Part shown: piece by piece, positions 33,707 through 43,613 of the stretch
Layout of the letters: each line of letters begins with the position of its first letter
Numbering within the stretch: position 1 is the first letter of the stretch
Assembly (NCBI RefSeq): GCF_014197435.1
Contig: NZ_JACIFP010000001.1
Span: 1,426,001-1,490,000, forward strand
From: Gordonia humi
GTDB lineage: Bacteria; Actinomycetota; Actinomycetes; Mycobacteriales; Mycobacteriaceae
Direction: 5' to 3'
Length of the DNA stretch: 64,000 bases
Made by a program: the position numbers and the translations under genes
The notes under the pieces: model-generated
What the model was told of the DNA's origin: nothing
Database searches by the model: none
What the model saw: only the letters and a program-made list of their open reading frames with translations

Positions 33707-34072
33707 CTACGCGGTGACGGCGGCCTCGGTGCTCTGCCGTTCGACCGCTGCCTCGCGGGCCAGCAGGAAGAACGGGGTGGCTGTAGCGATCCCGACCGCG
33801 AACGTCAGGACGACACTTGCGAGCCACCAGCGGACCATGCCCAGCCGCCGAGCCTCGCCCAGCGCCCACACATGGAATCCGATCACGACGAACGTCAGGT
33901 CGACCATCGCGAACTTGCCCGGGACCGTCTTCCACACGTCGCCGACGAAGAAGTCGGCCGTCGAACGCCAGCCGTTCCGCGCCACATAGGGCAGGCCGAT
34001 CGCGTTCTGTGTGAATAACGATGCCAAGAACACGTAGAACAGTGGCTTGCGGGCGATCTGTGTCGGAGTCAT
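33707..34072 (-). CDS. DUF2834 membrane protein
   Basis: 121 residues, three hydrophobic segments. FFVGDVWKTVPGKFAMVDLTFVVIGFHVWALGEARRLGMVRWW is the DUF2834 core. Function of the family unknown. Stands alone between the poly-Leu frame and menB; 34073-34236 shows no gene. Confidence 0.75.
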   Translation of the reverse strand: MTPTQIARKPLFYVFLASLFTQNAIGLPYVARNGWRSTADFFVGDVWKTVPGKFAMVDLTFVVIGFHVWALGEARRLGMVRWWLASVVLTFAVGIATATPFFLLAREAAVERQSTEAAVTA

Positions 34073-34236
34073 GGGGTCCTGCCTTAGTCGAGGAAGCGAG
34101 GTGTTCCTCGACCCTACTCAGCGGTAGCCGTCGAGTGTGAGCGGACGGACCGATGGAGGCCGTCGCCGAGCCGCAGCGGACTCGCCGCGGACCGACGAGG
34201 CCGACAACGCCGGAAAACACAGGTGGGAGCGGTATA

Positions 34237-35193
34237 TCAGTAGTAGTACGGGTAGTCGTCCCAGTTCGGGTCGCGTTTGCCCAGGAACGCGTCGCGACCC
34301 TCGACGGCCTCATCGGTCATGTACGCCAGGCGCGTCGCCTCGCCCGCGAACACCTGCTGCCCCATCAGACCGTCGTCGGTCAGGTTGAATGCGAACTTCA
34401 ACATGCGCTGGGCGGTCGGCGACTTCGAGTTGATCTTGCGGCCCCACTCGATCGCCGTGTTCTCCAGCTCGGAGTGATCGACCACTCGATTCACCGCACC
34501 CATCCGGTGCATGGTCTCGGCGTCGTACGCCTCGCCGAGGAAGAAGATCTCCCGCGCGAACTTCTGCCCGACCTGCTTGGCCAGGTAGGCGCTGCCGTAA
34601 CCGGCGTCGAAGCTGCCCACGTCGGCGTCGGTCTGCTTGAATCGCGCGTGTTCGCGTGAGGCGAGGGTCAGGTCGGCGACGGCGTGCAGCGAATGCCCGC
34701 CGCCCGCGGCCCAGCCGTTGACGACGGCGATGACGACCTTCGGCATGGTGCGGATCAGACGCTGCACCTCCAGGATGTGCAGGCGACCGCCCTCGGCCTT
34801 GACACGCGCGGTGTCGACGCTGTCGACCGTGGCCGCCTCGACGTCGGAGTCGTGGCTGGTCGCGTACTGGTACCCGCTGCGGCCGCGGATGCGCTGGTCG
34901 CCGCCGCTGCAGAACGCCCAACCGCCGTCCTTGGGCGACGGTCCGTTGCCGGTCAGCAGGACGGTTCCGACATCGGGGGAGCGACGCGCGTGGTCGAGGG
35001 TGCGGTACAGCTCGTCGACGGTGTGCGGCCGGAACGCGTTGCGCACCTCGGGGCGGTCGAAGGCGATCCGGACGATCCCGTCGGCGCGGCTCTGCCCGAC
35101 GTGCCGGTGATAGGTGATGTCGGTGAGATCGTCGAAGCCGGGCACCGACTTCCACTGCGTCGGATCGAACGGGGCGGTATTCGGATCTGTCAT
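34237..35193 (-). CDS. menB: 1,4-dihydroxy-2-naphthoyl-CoA synthase
   Basis: Menaquinone pathway enzyme that cyclises succinylbenzoyl-CoA. 318 residues of the crotonase fold: ITYHRHVGQSRADGIVRIAFDRPEVRNAFRPHTVDEL, the oxyanion loop WAFCSGGDQRIRGRSGYQY, NGWAAGGGHSLHAV, and DADVGSFDAGYGSAYLAKQVGQKFAREIFF. The long C-terminal part ending WDDYPYYY is typical of MenB. ATG 35193 lies 7 nt after TAGGCT, the leaderless pattern; GTG 35199 is an alternative. Divergent from the thioesterase gene. Confidence 0.95.
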   Translation of the reverse strand: MTDPNTAPFDPTQWKSVPGFDDLTDITYHRHVGQSRADGIVRIAFDRPEVRNAFRPHTVDELYRTLDHARRSPDVGTVLLTGNGPSPKDGGWAFCSGGDQRIRGRSGYQYATSHDSDVEAATVDSVDTARVKAEGGRLHILEVQRLIRTMPKVVIAVVNGWAAGGGHSLHAVADLTLASREHARFKQTDADVGSFDAGYGSAYLAKQVGQKFAREIFFLGEAYDAETMHRMGAVNRVVDHSELENTAIEWGRKINSKSPTAQRMLKFAFNLTDDGLMGQQVFAGEATRLAYMTDEAVEGRDAFLGKRDPNWDDYPYYY

Positions 35194-35254
35194 GTCCACG
35201 AGCCTATCGCCGGGTCACCGGTCTGCGGATTCGCGCTGCGGATACGGTGGGACG

Positions 35255-35911
35255 ATGACGGAGACCTCCAAGCACGAGTGGGACATCCCGGCGACCGATG
35301 ACTCGCCGCACGAGGGAGGCTTCCGCGCAGACCTGGCGATCACCACCGAGCGGGGCGGACCGAGCTACGGCGCGATGATCGAACAGGTTCGGGCGTTCAT
35401 GGGCAAGGTGCGGTACGCGTCGCCGACTCCGGAGCTGGCCGACGAGGTCATCGAGGATCTGCGCAAACTCAACGCCAAGCTCGACACGATGCTCGTCGAC
35501 GAGTGGACCAGCCCGTCGGGAACGCGTATCGATCTGCCGTCGCGCGGGAACATCACCCTGCCGCCGTATGTGATCACCACGGGCGGTCCGGACGGCGTCG
35601 AAGCCGAGGTGACCTTCGGCGACTTCCATCTGGGCGGCAACGGCGTGACCCACGGCGGTCACGTCGCGGTCGCGTTCGACGACCTGGGCGGCATGGCGTC
35701 CGCGCTCAAGACGGGCGGCGTCGCGCGCACCGCGTACCTGACGGTGAACTACCGGTCGCTGACCCCGCTCAACAAGCCGCTGACGATCCGGACCTGGGTC
35801 GACGTGCAGGACGACCGCAAACTGTACGTCAAAGGCACCCTGCACGACGGCGACCGGCTGTGCGCCGACCTCGACTCGCTGTTCATCAAGCTGAAGCCCG
35901 GTCAGCCGTAG
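35255..35911 (+). CDS. PaaI-like hotdog thioesterase, possible DHNA-CoA thioesterase
   Basis: 218 residues with the hotdog signature GGNGVTHGGHVAVAFDDLGGMASAL and YLTVNYRSLTPLNKPLTIRTWVD, in the style of PaaI-type acyl-CoA thioesterases. Divergent from menB with only 61 bp between starts, so the missing menaquinone step, hydrolysis of DHNA-CoA (MenI), is a reasonable guess; not shown by residues. ATG 35255 is 6 nt after TACGGT, leaderless pattern. Confidence 0.75.
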   Translation: MTETSKHEWDIPATDDSPHEGGFRADLAITTERGGPSYGAMIEQVRAFMGKVRYASPTPELADEVIEDLRKLNAKLDTMLVDEWTSPSGTRIDLPSRGNITLPPYVITTGGPDGVEAEVTFGDFHLGGNGVTHGGHVAVAFDDLGGMASALKTGGVARTAYLTVNYRSLTPLNKPLTIRTWVDVQDDRKLYVKGTLHDGDRLCADLDSLFIKLKPGQP

Positions 35912-35926
35912 AAGCCCGGTCAGCCG
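35893..35926 (+). repeat. 16-bp tandem duplication across the thioesterase stop
   Basis: GAAGCCCGGTCAGCCG occurs at 35893-35908 and again at 35911-35926, separated by TA, so the second copy lies just after the stop codon TAG. A recent small duplication; the first copy encodes the C-terminal KPGQP. Confidence 0.8.
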
Positions 35927-35980
35927 CGGAAGAGTGTGGCGCACGCCGAGGACGATGCTCGCCCGGTCCGCGGCGCCGCT

Positions 35981-36319
35981 TCAGCTCTCGACCGGGAGCT
36001 CCCGGATCGGCGTCGCAGGCACTCCCACCGCCACCACATGATCGGGCAGATCGCGCACCACGACGCTGCCCGCGCCGACGACGGTGTTCCGCCCGATCGT
36101 GACGCCGGCACCGACTGTGACGTTCGAGCCCAGCCAGCAGTTGTCGCCGATGACTATCGGGGCGGTGCGCTCGGCGCCTTCCCGGCGGAGTCGATGGTCG
36201 TCGATCGGGTGCAGTGCCGTCGCGAGATTCGCCGACGGACCGATGCGGACGTGATCGCCGAGGACGATGGGGCCGTCGACGTACCAGTCGCCGGAGAGCA
36301 GTGCCTCGACGTCGGTCAT
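35981..36319 (-). CDS. Internally shortened maltose O-acetyltransferase-like protein
   Basis: 112 residues of left-handed beta-helix hexapeptide type: GPIVLGDHVRIGPSANLATALHPIDDHR carries the acetyl-transfer His, then IVIGDNCWLGSNVTVGAGVTIGRNTVVGAGSVVVRDLP. Family members are about 185 residues; the start (MTDVEALLSGDWY, like the usual MLAGELY) is joined directly to the second half, so about 70 residues are missing in frame. The ATG overlaps the upstream stop (TGATG), so it is expressed with the dehydrogenase-like gene. Activity is doubtful. Confidence 0.7.
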   Translation of the reverse strand: MTDVEALLSGDWYVDGPIVLGDHVRIGPSANLATALHPIDDHRLRREGAERTAPIVIGDNCWLGSNVTVGAGVTIGRNTVVGAGSVVVRDLPDHVVAVGVPATPIRELPVES

Positions 36320-37569
36320 CAGTCGACGAGTTCGTGCGCTTCGACGACGAAGCCCGCGGCGCGGAGACGGTCGACGAGGACGTCGCCCATCGCAACGGAC
36401 GGGGTCAGGACGCCGGACCGCTCGGGGAGCCGGTCGCGGTCGAGGGCCAACGCCAGCGCGCTCTCGCCGAGCATCACCGCCGTCGCCTTGTATCCGGGGT
36501 CGCCGTGCGCACGCATCTGCGACCGATAGCGTCGGCCGGTCGTGGTGCGGGTGAACGTCTGCGTGACGAAATGCCCTGCTTCCCGTGACTTCTCGGTGGG
36601 TCCCTGACCGGGCTTGGGAAGAATCAGATCGAGCGCCTTGCGCGTCGGACGCATGCTCATGGCACCGAGGAAGAGTCCGGTACCGACCGATACGGCGCCG
36701 GCCAGCACCGCCGACAGCCCGGGCACGCCGCCGACGGCCATGGTCTCCTGATACCGGAAGGCATCGCCATAGGCGCCGTCGCGCAGCGCGTTGGAGCGAC
36801 GGACGATCCGCGTGTTGTACGACGCCATGAAGAACGGCGCCAGTGTGCCGCGCAGCGACGGATCCACTTTGCGCGCGTCGACGGGAGAGATGTCGCTCGG
36901 TTCGGAGTTGATGCCCGCGCGAGGCGTCTCGCCCGCGCCGCCCGACAGGGCCTGCGGGTTCAGCAACAGGCGGCGGGTCTGCGCGTCCTTGGCCTGGTCG
37001 GCGATCACTCGCACCGAGTCGACGGTGCCGCCCGAGGCTCCGCCGCGCATCGACGTCAGCACCATGGTGGTGTCGGTCATCTCGCCCGCGCCGTCGTCGC
37101 TGATCTGCTTGTGCAGCAGGTAGGCGCCGAGGTCGGAGGGCACCGAGTCGAACCCGCACGAGTGGACGATGCGAGCGCCGGTTCCGCGGGCGGTGTCGTC
37201 TGCCTTGTCGATGGAGTACCGCACGAACGGGACCTCGCCGGTCAGGTCGACGTAGTCGGTGCCCGCCGTCGCCGCCGCGACCACGAGGTTCTCGCCGTAG
37301 CGCAGATACGGTCCGACGGTCGTGCACACCACCCGCGTCCGTGCGCACATCGCGTCGAGGGACGCCGGAGAGTCCGAGTCGGCGACGATCAACGGCCATC
37401 CGGCGGCGTTCTCGCCGAGGCGGCGCCGCACCGCGGCCAGCTTGGTCTCCGACCGCCCCGCCAGCGCGATCCGGGTGCCTTCCGGCGCGTGCCGAGCGAG
37501 ATAGTCGGCGGTCAGTTCACCGACGAAACCCGTTGCTCCGTAAACGACGACGTCGAATTCGCGACTCAT
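36319..37569 (-). CDS. Saccharopine dehydrogenase-like (trans-acting enoyl reductase family) protein
   Basis: 416 residues. N-terminal Rossmann motif VVVYGATGFVGELTADYLARH, RIALAGRSETKL, then VVCTTVGPYLRYGENLVVAAATAGTDYVDLTGE and SCGFDSVPSDLGAYLL, all typical of the mycobacterial Rv2449c/Rv2953 group. Rv2953 is a trans-acting enoyl reductase in lipid biosynthesis; the role here is unassigned. ATG 37569 follows TAGGCT by 7 nt, leaderless pattern. Operon with the shortened acetyltransferase. Confidence 0.85.
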   Translation of the reverse strand: MSREFDVVVYGATGFVGELTADYLARHAPEGTRIALAGRSETKLAAVRRRLGENAAGWPLIVADSDSPASLDAMCARTRVVCTTVGPYLRYGENLVVAAATAGTDYVDLTGEVPFVRYSIDKADDTARGTGARIVHSCGFDSVPSDLGAYLLHKQISDDGAGEMTDTTMVLTSMRGGASGGTVDSVRVIADQAKDAQTRRLLLNPQALSGGAGETPRAGINSEPSDISPVDARKVDPSLRGTLAPFFMASYNTRIVRRSNALRDGAYGDAFRYQETMAVGGVPGLSAVLAGAVSVGTGLFLGAMSMRPTRKALDLILPKPGQGPTEKSREAGHFVTQTFTRTTTGRRYRSQMRAHGDPGYKATAVMLGESALALALDRDRLPERSGVLTPSVAMGDVLVDRLRAAGFVVEAHELVD

Positions 37570-37626
37570 GACCCCGAGCCTAGTCGGGATGGCCGCCCGC
37601 GCGGGAGAGGTGAACGGCCTCGTATG

Positions 37627-38238
37627 TCAGACGGCTCGGCCGATCACGAACGCTCCCATCGTCTTGGGCGCCTGGTCGGCGTAGAAGGCGTCGACCTCGA
37701 CCAGACGCCATCCGGCGGCTGTGATCTCGGCCGGGACGGCGCGTGTCAGGTGACATCCGCCGCCGAGGCGTTTCTGGAGGGGTTCGAGGCGCCGCTGCCA
37801 CCGGCGCACGTCGGCGTCGGGCGCACTCCCGTGTTCGAGGAACGCGAACACCCCGCCGGGCCGCACCACGCGCCGCAACTCGGCGAGGGCCGCGGGCAGA
37901 TCGGGGATCGTGCACAGCGTGAACGTCGACAGCGCGGAGTCGAAGGAGTCGTCGTCGAACGGGAGCCGCCGGCCGTCGAGTCCGGACCGCTCGATGGGCA
38001 CCGCGGATCCGGCGACTCGTCCGGCACCCAGCCTCCACCCCGCATCGCTCGGTTCCACCGCCGCGACTTCCGTCACCGCGTCCGGGTACTGACCGACGTT
38101 GAAACCCGATCCGAAGCCGATCTCCACGACCCGTCCCGTCAACGGCCCGCAGGCCCGGCGCCGCAGCGGGTTCATCGCGGGCATCCCGCAGGTCTTGGCG
38201 ATGATCCTCGGCAGCACCTTCTCGGAGTACAAGCTCAT
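37627..38238 (-). CDS. Class I SAM-dependent methyltransferase
   Basis: 203 residues. Motif [38 protein letters not shown] as motif II/post-motif, and [17 protein letters not shown] as motif III. The [18 protein letters not shown] beginning is typical of a group of small lipid or menaquinone-like methyltransferases of unknown substrate. ATG 38238 lies 6 nt after TACCGT; ATG 38277 upstream overlaps the menD start and is less likely. Divergent from menD. Confidence 0.85.
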   Translation of the reverse strand: MSLYSEKVLPRIIAKTCGMPAMNPLRRRACGPLTGRVVEIGFGSGFNVGQYPDAVTEVAAVEPSDAGWRLGAGRVAGSAVPIERSGLDGRRLPFDDDSFDSALSTFTLCTIPDLPAALAELRRVVRPGGVFAFLEHGSAPDADVRRWQRRLEPLQKRLGGGCHLTRAVPAEITAAGWRLVEVDAFYADQAPKTMGAFVIGRAV

Positions 38239-38275
38239 GAACCGACGGTATAGCGCGCGGCATAGTGTGTCAGCC

Positions 38276-39952
38276 ATGAATCCGTCCACCCTGCAGGCCC
38301 GCGTGATCGTCGACGAGATGATCCGCTGCGGTGTCCGCGACGCCGTCCTGTGCCCGGGATCCCGCAACGCTCCGCTCGCCTTCGCGCTGCACGCCGCCCA
38401 TCAGCAGGGTCGACTCCGCCTGCACGTCCGCATCGACGAGCGTTCGGCTGGATTCCTCGCACTCGGCCTCGCCGTGGCCTCGGCCACGCCCGTCCCCATC
38501 GTGATGACCAGCGGAACCGCCGTCGCGAACATGAGCCCGGCCGTCTTCGAAGCCAACTACGCGCGAGTCCCCCTCGTCGTCGTCAGCGCCAACCGACCGT
38601 ACGAGCTGCTCGGGTCAGGCGCGAACCAGACCGTCGAACAGTTCGGCATCTTCGGCACCCAGGTCCGTGCCACCATCAGCCTCGGCCTCGCCGAACGCGA
38701 TCTCGACACCAACTCGCAGTGGCGCTCGGCGGTCGGCCGCGTGCTCGCCTCCGCGCGCGGGGCCCGCACCGGCAACGCCGGTCCCGTCCAGTTCGACATC
38801 CCGCTCCGCGAACCCCTCGTCCCTGATGCGAACGACGATCCGTACACCGACCTCGCGGACGTCGCCGACGGCCGGTTCGCGGGACGGCCCGACGGCGCGC
38901 CGTGGACGTACGCGCCCGTCGGCCGCCTCGACATCGGCCTGGACATCGATCTGTCCCGCGACACCGTCGTGGTCTCCGGACACGGTGCGGGCGTCCACCC
39001 GGCGCTCGCCGACCTGCCGACCGTCGCCGAGCCCACGGCTCCGCATCCGAAGACCCCGCTGCACCCGCTGGCGCTGCGAGATCTGAAGCCGCAGCAGGCG
39101 ATCATCTGTGGTCGGCCGACGCTGCACCGCTCGGTCTCGCGGCTTCTCGCCGACCCGACCGTCGACGTGTACGCCCTCACCACTGGGCCGCGCTGGCCGG
39201 ACGTGTCCGGCAACGTGCGTGCCACCGGCACCCGCGCGGAGCCGACCGCACCGCCGCGACCGGAGTGGCTCGCCGAGGCCGCCGCCGCCGACGCGCGGGT
39301 CGTCGCCGCGGTCGACGCCGAACTCGACGCCACCGACGTCACCACCGGACTCCACGTCGCGCGCACCGTCGCCTCCGCCACGGCACTGGGCGACCGGCTC
39401 GTGGTCGGAGCCTCCAATCCGGTCCGTGACGTGGCCCTGGCCGGACGCCTCGTCGACGGTGTCCACGTCATGTCCAACCGGGGGGTCGCGGGCATCGACG
39501 GCACCAACGCCACCGCGATCGGGGCCGCCCTGGACGCCGCGCCCGACCAGCGGACCATCGCGTTCATGGGCGACCTCACCTTCGTCCACGACGCCACCGG
39601 CCTCCTCATCGGTCCGGCCGAACCCCGCCCGCACAATCTGCGGATCGTCGTGGCGAACGACGACGGAGGCGGTATCTTCAGCCTCCTCGAACAGGGCGAT
39701 CCCCGCTTCGACACCGGCGACTACACCGGCGTGTACGAGCGCGTCTTCGGCACACCGCACCGCACCGACCTCGCGGCGCTCTGCGCGGGCTTCCACATCG
39801 GACACCGTCGCGCGAGCCTCGACGAACTGCCCGCCGTCCTCGCCGAGCCGGCACCGGACGGTGGCATCGAGGTCGTTGAGGTGGCGACCAGCCGCGACGG
39901 ACTCCGCCCCATTCACGACCGGATCTCCGCTCGCCTCGCTACGGACCGGTAA
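38276..39952 (+). CDS. menD: 2-succinyl-5-enolpyruvyl-6-hydroxy-3-cyclohexene-1-carboxylate synthase
   Basis: ThDP-dependent enzyme of menaquinone biosynthesis. 558 residues: [29 protein letters not shown], then the ThDP-activating Glu55 in [60 protein letters not shown], and the C-terminal ThDP site [15 protein letters not shown]...[19 protein letters not shown] 38276 follows TAGTGT by 7 nt, leaderless. Followed by the DUF3592 gene (11 nt) and menG. Confidence 0.96.
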   Translation: MNPSTLQARVIVDEMIRCGVRDAVLCPGSRNAPLAFALHAAHQQGRLRLHVRIDERSAGFLALGLAVASATPVPIVMTSGTAVANMSPAVFEANYARVPLVVVSANRPYELLGSGANQTVEQFGIFGTQVRATISLGLAERDLDTNSQWRSAVGRVLASARGARTGNAGPVQFDIPLREPLVPDANDDPYTDLADVADGRFAGRPDGAPWTYAPVGRLDIGLDIDLSRDTVVVSGHGAGVHPALADLPTVAEPTAPHPKTPLHPLALRDLKPQQAIICGRPTLHRSVSRLLADPTVDVYALTTGPRWPDVSGNVRATGTRAEPTAPPRPEWLAEAAAADARVVAAVDAELDATDVTTGLHVARTVASATALGDRLVVGASNPVRDVALAGRLVDGVHVMSNRGVAGIDGTNATAIGAALDAAPDQRTIAFMGDLTFVHDATGLLIGPAEPRPHNLRIVVANDDGGGIFSLLEQGDPRFDTGDYTGVYERVFGTPHRTDLAALCAGFHIGHRRASLDELPAVLAEPAPDGGIEVVEVATSRDGLRPIHDRISARLATDR

Positions 39953-39963
39953 CCTCACATCTC

Positions 39964-40404
39964 ATGACGACCACCGTGCAACGCCGAGTGCAGCTCACCA
40001 TCGCCGCACTCGGCGTCGTCGTCACCCTCATCGGGGCGGTCATCATCGCGGGCGCCTACCGCAACGACGCCAAGATCGACGCCAACAGGGCCACGGCCGT
40101 CGCCGAGGTCATCGCCGCCGACCGACTCCATGCCGCCGTCAACTTCGTCACGCCCGACGGCGTGCTCCGCAATCCGAAACTCGGACTGCTCTATCCGACG
40201 CAGCTGTCCACCGGACAGCGCATTCTCGTCGACTACGACGCCTCCGACCCCGACACCCTCGCGCGCCCCGCGGGTCGCGGCGCGTCCCTGTCGGTCGCGC
40301 CGGCGCTCTCGGTGATCGGCGCCGGCTGGATCATCGTGATCGTGCTCATGGTCGGCGTAGCCGAAATCGGCAGGCGTTCTCGCCGGTCTAAGCTCGACGC
40401 ATGA
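39964..40404 (+). CDS. DUF3592 membrane protein
   Basis: 146 residues with one N-terminal helix (about 11-30) and one C-terminal helix (about 110-132), and an extracytoplasmic domain between ([38 protein letters not shown]), as in DUF3592. Same place as Rv0556 between menD and menG. The stop overlaps the menG start (ATGA). Unknown function. Confidence 0.8.
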   Translation: MTTTVQRRVQLTIAALGVVVTLIGAVIIAGAYRNDAKIDANRATAVAEVIAADRLHAAVNFVTPDGVLRNPKLGLLYPTQLSTGQRILVDYDASDPDTLARPAGRGASLSVAPALSVIGAGWIIVIVLMVGVAEIGRRSRRSKLDA

Positions 40405-41096
40405 GCAGGGGAGACCGCGCCGGTCTGGACAAGCAGCCGTCCGAAGTCGCCGAGATGTTCGACGGCGTCGCCAAACGCTACGACATCACCAACACGGTTC
40501 TGTCGTTCGGCCAGGACCGCCGATGGCGCCGCAACACCCGCAGGGCCCTCGCGCTCCGCCCCCGCGACGTCGTGCTCGATCTCGCGGCGGGCACGGCCGT
40601 GTCCACCGAGGAGCTCCGCGCGTCCGGAGCCACCTGCATAGCGGCCGACTTCTCCCTCGGCATGCTGCGGGCGGGCGCTGCGCGCGAGGTCCCCAAGGTG
40701 GCCGCGGACGCCCTGCACCTGCCGTTCGCCGACGAGTCGTTCGACGCCGCGACCATCTCCTTCGGACTCCGCAACGTCAACGACGTCGATCATGCGCTCG
40801 GTGAGCTCCGCCGCGTCCTCAAGCCGGGTGGACGCCTGGTGATCTGCGAGTTCTCCACCCCGACGTGGCGACCGTTCCGCACCGTCTACATGGAGTACCT
40901 GATGAAGGCGCTTCCCGCGGTGGCCACCAAGGTGTCGTCGAACCCGGCCGCCTACGTCTACCTCGCCGAGTCGATTCGCGAATGGCCGCACCAGGAGGGG
41001 CTCGCCGGGAGGATCTCGGCGGCCGGCTTCACCGATGTCGGGTGGGTGAATCAGACCGGCGGGATCGCGGCGATCCATCACGGGGTTCGCGCATAG
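40401..41096 (+). CDS. menG: Demethylmenaquinone methyltransferase
   Basis: Last methylation of menaquinone. 231 residues: [26 protein letters not shown] is the UbiE/MenG N-terminus, [33 protein letters not shown] motif [37 protein letters not shown] the family signature. ATGA overlap with the DUF3592 gene. Converges with menJ. Confidence 0.95.
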   Translation: MSRGDRAGLDKQPSEVAEMFDGVAKRYDITNTVLSFGQDRRWRRNTRRALALRPRDVVLDLAAGTAVSTEELRASGATCIAADFSLGMLRAGAAREVPKVAADALHLPFADESFDAATISFGLRNVNDVDHALGELRRVLKPGGRLVICEFSTPTWRPFRTVYMEYLMKALPAVATKVSSNPAAYVYLAESIREWPHQEGLAGRISAAGFTDVGWVNQTGGIAAIHHGVRA

Positions 41097-41122
41097 TCCG
41101 CGCCCCGTTCGACGGTGCGCGC

Positions 41123-42394
41123 TCAGGTGAAGGGCGGACGCGACTCGACGGTCGATGCGACGCGACCGGCCGTGCGCCAGGCGCGCGCGATGAGGTCCGT
41201 GTCGTCCGGGGTCATCAGATTGCCCATCACACGGACGACGGTGTTCATCAGCGTCGCCGACGTGATGCCGGGTCGGCCGAGCAACGGCACGGTCCGGGGG
41301 AGCGTCAGCAGACCCGCCGCCCGGCGGGCCGCGGCGAACACCGCACCGTACTCGCGGCGCAGATGCGCGGGCCACGCCGCGGAGAAGTCGTTCTCGGCGT
41401 CGAGCATCGCGATCGCGGCCTCCGCGGTCTCCAACGCGTAGTCGATGCCCTCGCCGTTCAGCGGGTTCACACAGGCCGCCGCGTCGCCGATCAACATCCA
41501 GTTCGCACCGGCGACCCCGGTCACCGCACCGCCCATCGGCAGCAGCGCGGACGTGATGCGCTCCGGGGCGCCGGCGAGCCGCCACTCGTCGCCGACCATG
41601 CGCGCATAGTGTTCGAGTACCGGGCGCAAGGCCATCGACGCCGGTCGCTTCGCGGTCGCTAGCGCGCCGACTCCGACGTTCACCAGACCGTCGCCGAGTG
41701 GAAACACCCAGCCGTAGCCGGGCAGCAGTTCGCCGTCCGGACCCCGCAGCTCCAGATGCGAGCCCATCCACTCGGCGTCCGAGCGGTCCGACGCGGCATA
41801 CGAGCGGGCCGCCACTCCGTACGCGGTGTCCCGATGCCACTGACGCCCGAGCGACTTGCCCAGACCCGATCGCACACCGTCCGCGACGATCACGTCGCGC
41901 ACCGCGATCCGCGCGCGGATCCCGTCGCGCACGACGGTCACCGACTCGATGCGCCCGCCGGTCACCTGGACGCCGATCGCCTTGGCGCCGGAGACCATGC
42001 GTGCCCCCTGGGCGACGGCGAACCGTCGTATCGCATCGTCGAGCTCGGTCCGGGACACCGCGCTGCCGACCGACCCGAACGGCGACGTCGGCCACGGAAC
42101 CCGTTGGCGGGAGCCCCAGCCGTTGAGCTCGAGACCGCGGATACGGGGGCGGTCGGCCAGGAACTCGCCCATCCCGAGTGACACCATCGCCGATCGAGCG
42201 CGCGGTGTCAGACCGTCACCGCACGTCTTGTCCCGGGGAAACACCGCGGCATCCAGAAGGACGACGTCGCGACCGTCTCGCGCGGCGTGCGCGGCCGCGG
42301 CGGCACCCGCCGGACCCGCTCCGACCACGAGGAGATCGGCGTCGTCGGGGACAGGGGGATGCGGATTGCCGTCGGCAGGCGTTACGGTCGTCAC
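41123..42394 (-). CDS. menJ: Geranylgeranyl reductase family FAD enzyme (menaquinone reductase)
   Basis: FAD-dependent reductase; the M. tuberculosis counterpart Rv0561c (MenJ) saturates one isoprene unit of menaquinone. 423 residues: LLVVGAGPAGAAAAAHAARDGRDVVLLDA with GAGPAG at 25-30, the DKTCGDGLTPRA segment of the geranylgeranyl reductase family, VIVADGVRSGLGKSLG, and MLIGDAAACVNPLNGEGIDYALETA for FAD. GTG 42394 taken as start. Convergent with menG, divergent from the prenyl synthase gene. Confidence 0.9.
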   Translation of the reverse strand: MTTVTPADGNPHPPVPDDADLLVVGAGPAGAAAAAHAARDGRDVVLLDAAVFPRDKTCGDGLTPRARSAMVSLGMGEFLADRPRIRGLELNGWGSRQRVPWPTSPFGSVGSAVSRTELDDAIRRFAVAQGARMVSGAKAIGVQVTGGRIESVTVVRDGIRARIAVRDVIVADGVRSGLGKSLGRQWHRDTAYGVAARSYAASDRSDAEWMGSHLELRGPDGELLPGYGWVFPLGDGLVNVGVGALATAKRPASMALRPVLEHYARMVGDEWRLAGAPERITSALLPMGGAVTGVAGANWMLIGDAAACVNPLNGEGIDYALETAEAAIAMLDAENDFSAAWPAHLRREYGAVFAAARRAAGLLTLPRTVPLLGRPGITSATLMNTVVRVMGNLMTPDDTDLIARAWRTAGRVASTVESRPPFT

Positions 42395-42494
42395 CCGACC
42401 AGTATGTCGCCCGCACTCAGCGGTTAGGCTGCTGGTGTGCAGTGCTGCCGGACCTGCGGCAGCCGATCGGAGACGAGATGGGGCTCGAACACCA

Positions 42495-43511
42495 GTGAAG
42501 TCAACATTCGCCGGACTGGACCTCGGGGCAGACGCATTCGCCGAACAGGTCAGGACTTCGCTGGGCGCCGTCGAAGAACTCCTCTTGAGCGAACTCTCAT
42601 CGGGCGACGAGATCCTCACCGAGGCCGCGACGCATCTGGCCAAGGCGGGCGGAAAGCGCTTCCGGCCGATGTTCGCGATCCTGTCGTCGCACTTCGGGCC
42701 GCAGCCGGAGAACCGCGACGTCATCACATCGGCGACGGTTCTCGAGATGACGCACCTCGCCACGCTCTACCACGACGACGTGATGGACGAGGCCCCGCTG
42801 CGACGCGGAGCCCAGTCGGCCAACGCGCGCTGGTCCAACTCGGTGGCGATCCTCGCGGGCGACTTCCTGTTCGCCCGCGCCTCGCATCTCGTGTCGACGC
42901 TCGGACCCGACGCGGTCCGCATCATCGCCGACACCTTCGCCGAACTCGTGACCGGGCAGATGCGCGAGACCGTCGGCGCGCGCGGCGCCGACCCCGTCGA
43001 GCACTACTTGAAGGTCGTCTGGGAGAAGACCGGCTCACTGATCGCCGCGGCCGGACGTTTCGGCGCGATGTCGGCGGGTGCGGACGAGACCACCACGCAG
43101 ACTCTCACTCGGCTCGGCGACATCATCGGAACCGCCTTCCAGGTGTCGGACGACATCATCGACATCGCCTCGGTCGCCGGCGACTCCGGCAAGACCCCGG
43201 GCACCGACCTCCGTGAGGGCGTCCACACCCTGCCGGTCATCTACGCCCTCGACGGCGACGGTGCCGACTCCGTCCGACTCCGCGAACTCCTCGTCGATCC
43301 GACGACCGGGGCGGCGCGTGCCGTGACCGACGACGCCGAGGTCGACGAGGCGTTGCATCTGCTCGTCGACTCCGCGGGTATGACCGCGGCCCGCGCGAAG
43401 CTGCAGGAGATGGCCGACGAGGCCGCCCGACTCCTGGCGACCCTTCCCGCGGGCGACGCGAACGACGCGTTCACCTCACTCGTGCGCTACACGGTGGACC
43501 GCATCGGCTGA
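42495..43511 (+). CDS. grcC: Long-chain polyprenyl diphosphate synthase
   Basis: trans-prenyltransferase that builds the menaquinone side chain. 338 residues: AKAGGKRFRPMFAIL, first Asp-rich motif DDVMD at 94-98 followed by RRG, second motif DDIID at 219-223. Located as Rv0562 (grcC1) is, between menJ and htpX. GTG 42495 taken as start. TAGGCT at 42424-42429 is a likely -10 box, which would give a leader of about 60 nt. Confidence 0.9.
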   Translation: MKSTFAGLDLGADAFAEQVRTSLGAVEELLLSELSSGDEILTEAATHLAKAGGKRFRPMFAILSSHFGPQPENRDVITSATVLEMTHLATLYHDDVMDEAPLRRGAQSANARWSNSVAILAGDFLFARASHLVSTLGPDAVRIIADTFAELVTGQMRETVGARGADPVEHYLKVVWEKTGSLIAAAGRFGAMSAGADETTTQTLTRLGDIIGTAFQVSDDIIDIASVAGDSGKTPGTDLREGVHTLPVIYALDGDGADSVRLRELLVDPTTGAARAVTDDAEVDEALHLLVDSAGMTAARAKLQEMADEAARLLATLPAGDANDAFTSLVRYTVDRIG

Positions 43512-43613
43512 TTCGGAGTGTGAGATGCGATCGATCCTCTCCGTGAGGAACTGATCGAGCCCTCCGTGCGTTGAGAAGACAGACACGTTCCGAACGCTCT
43601 TTCAGGAGGCACG

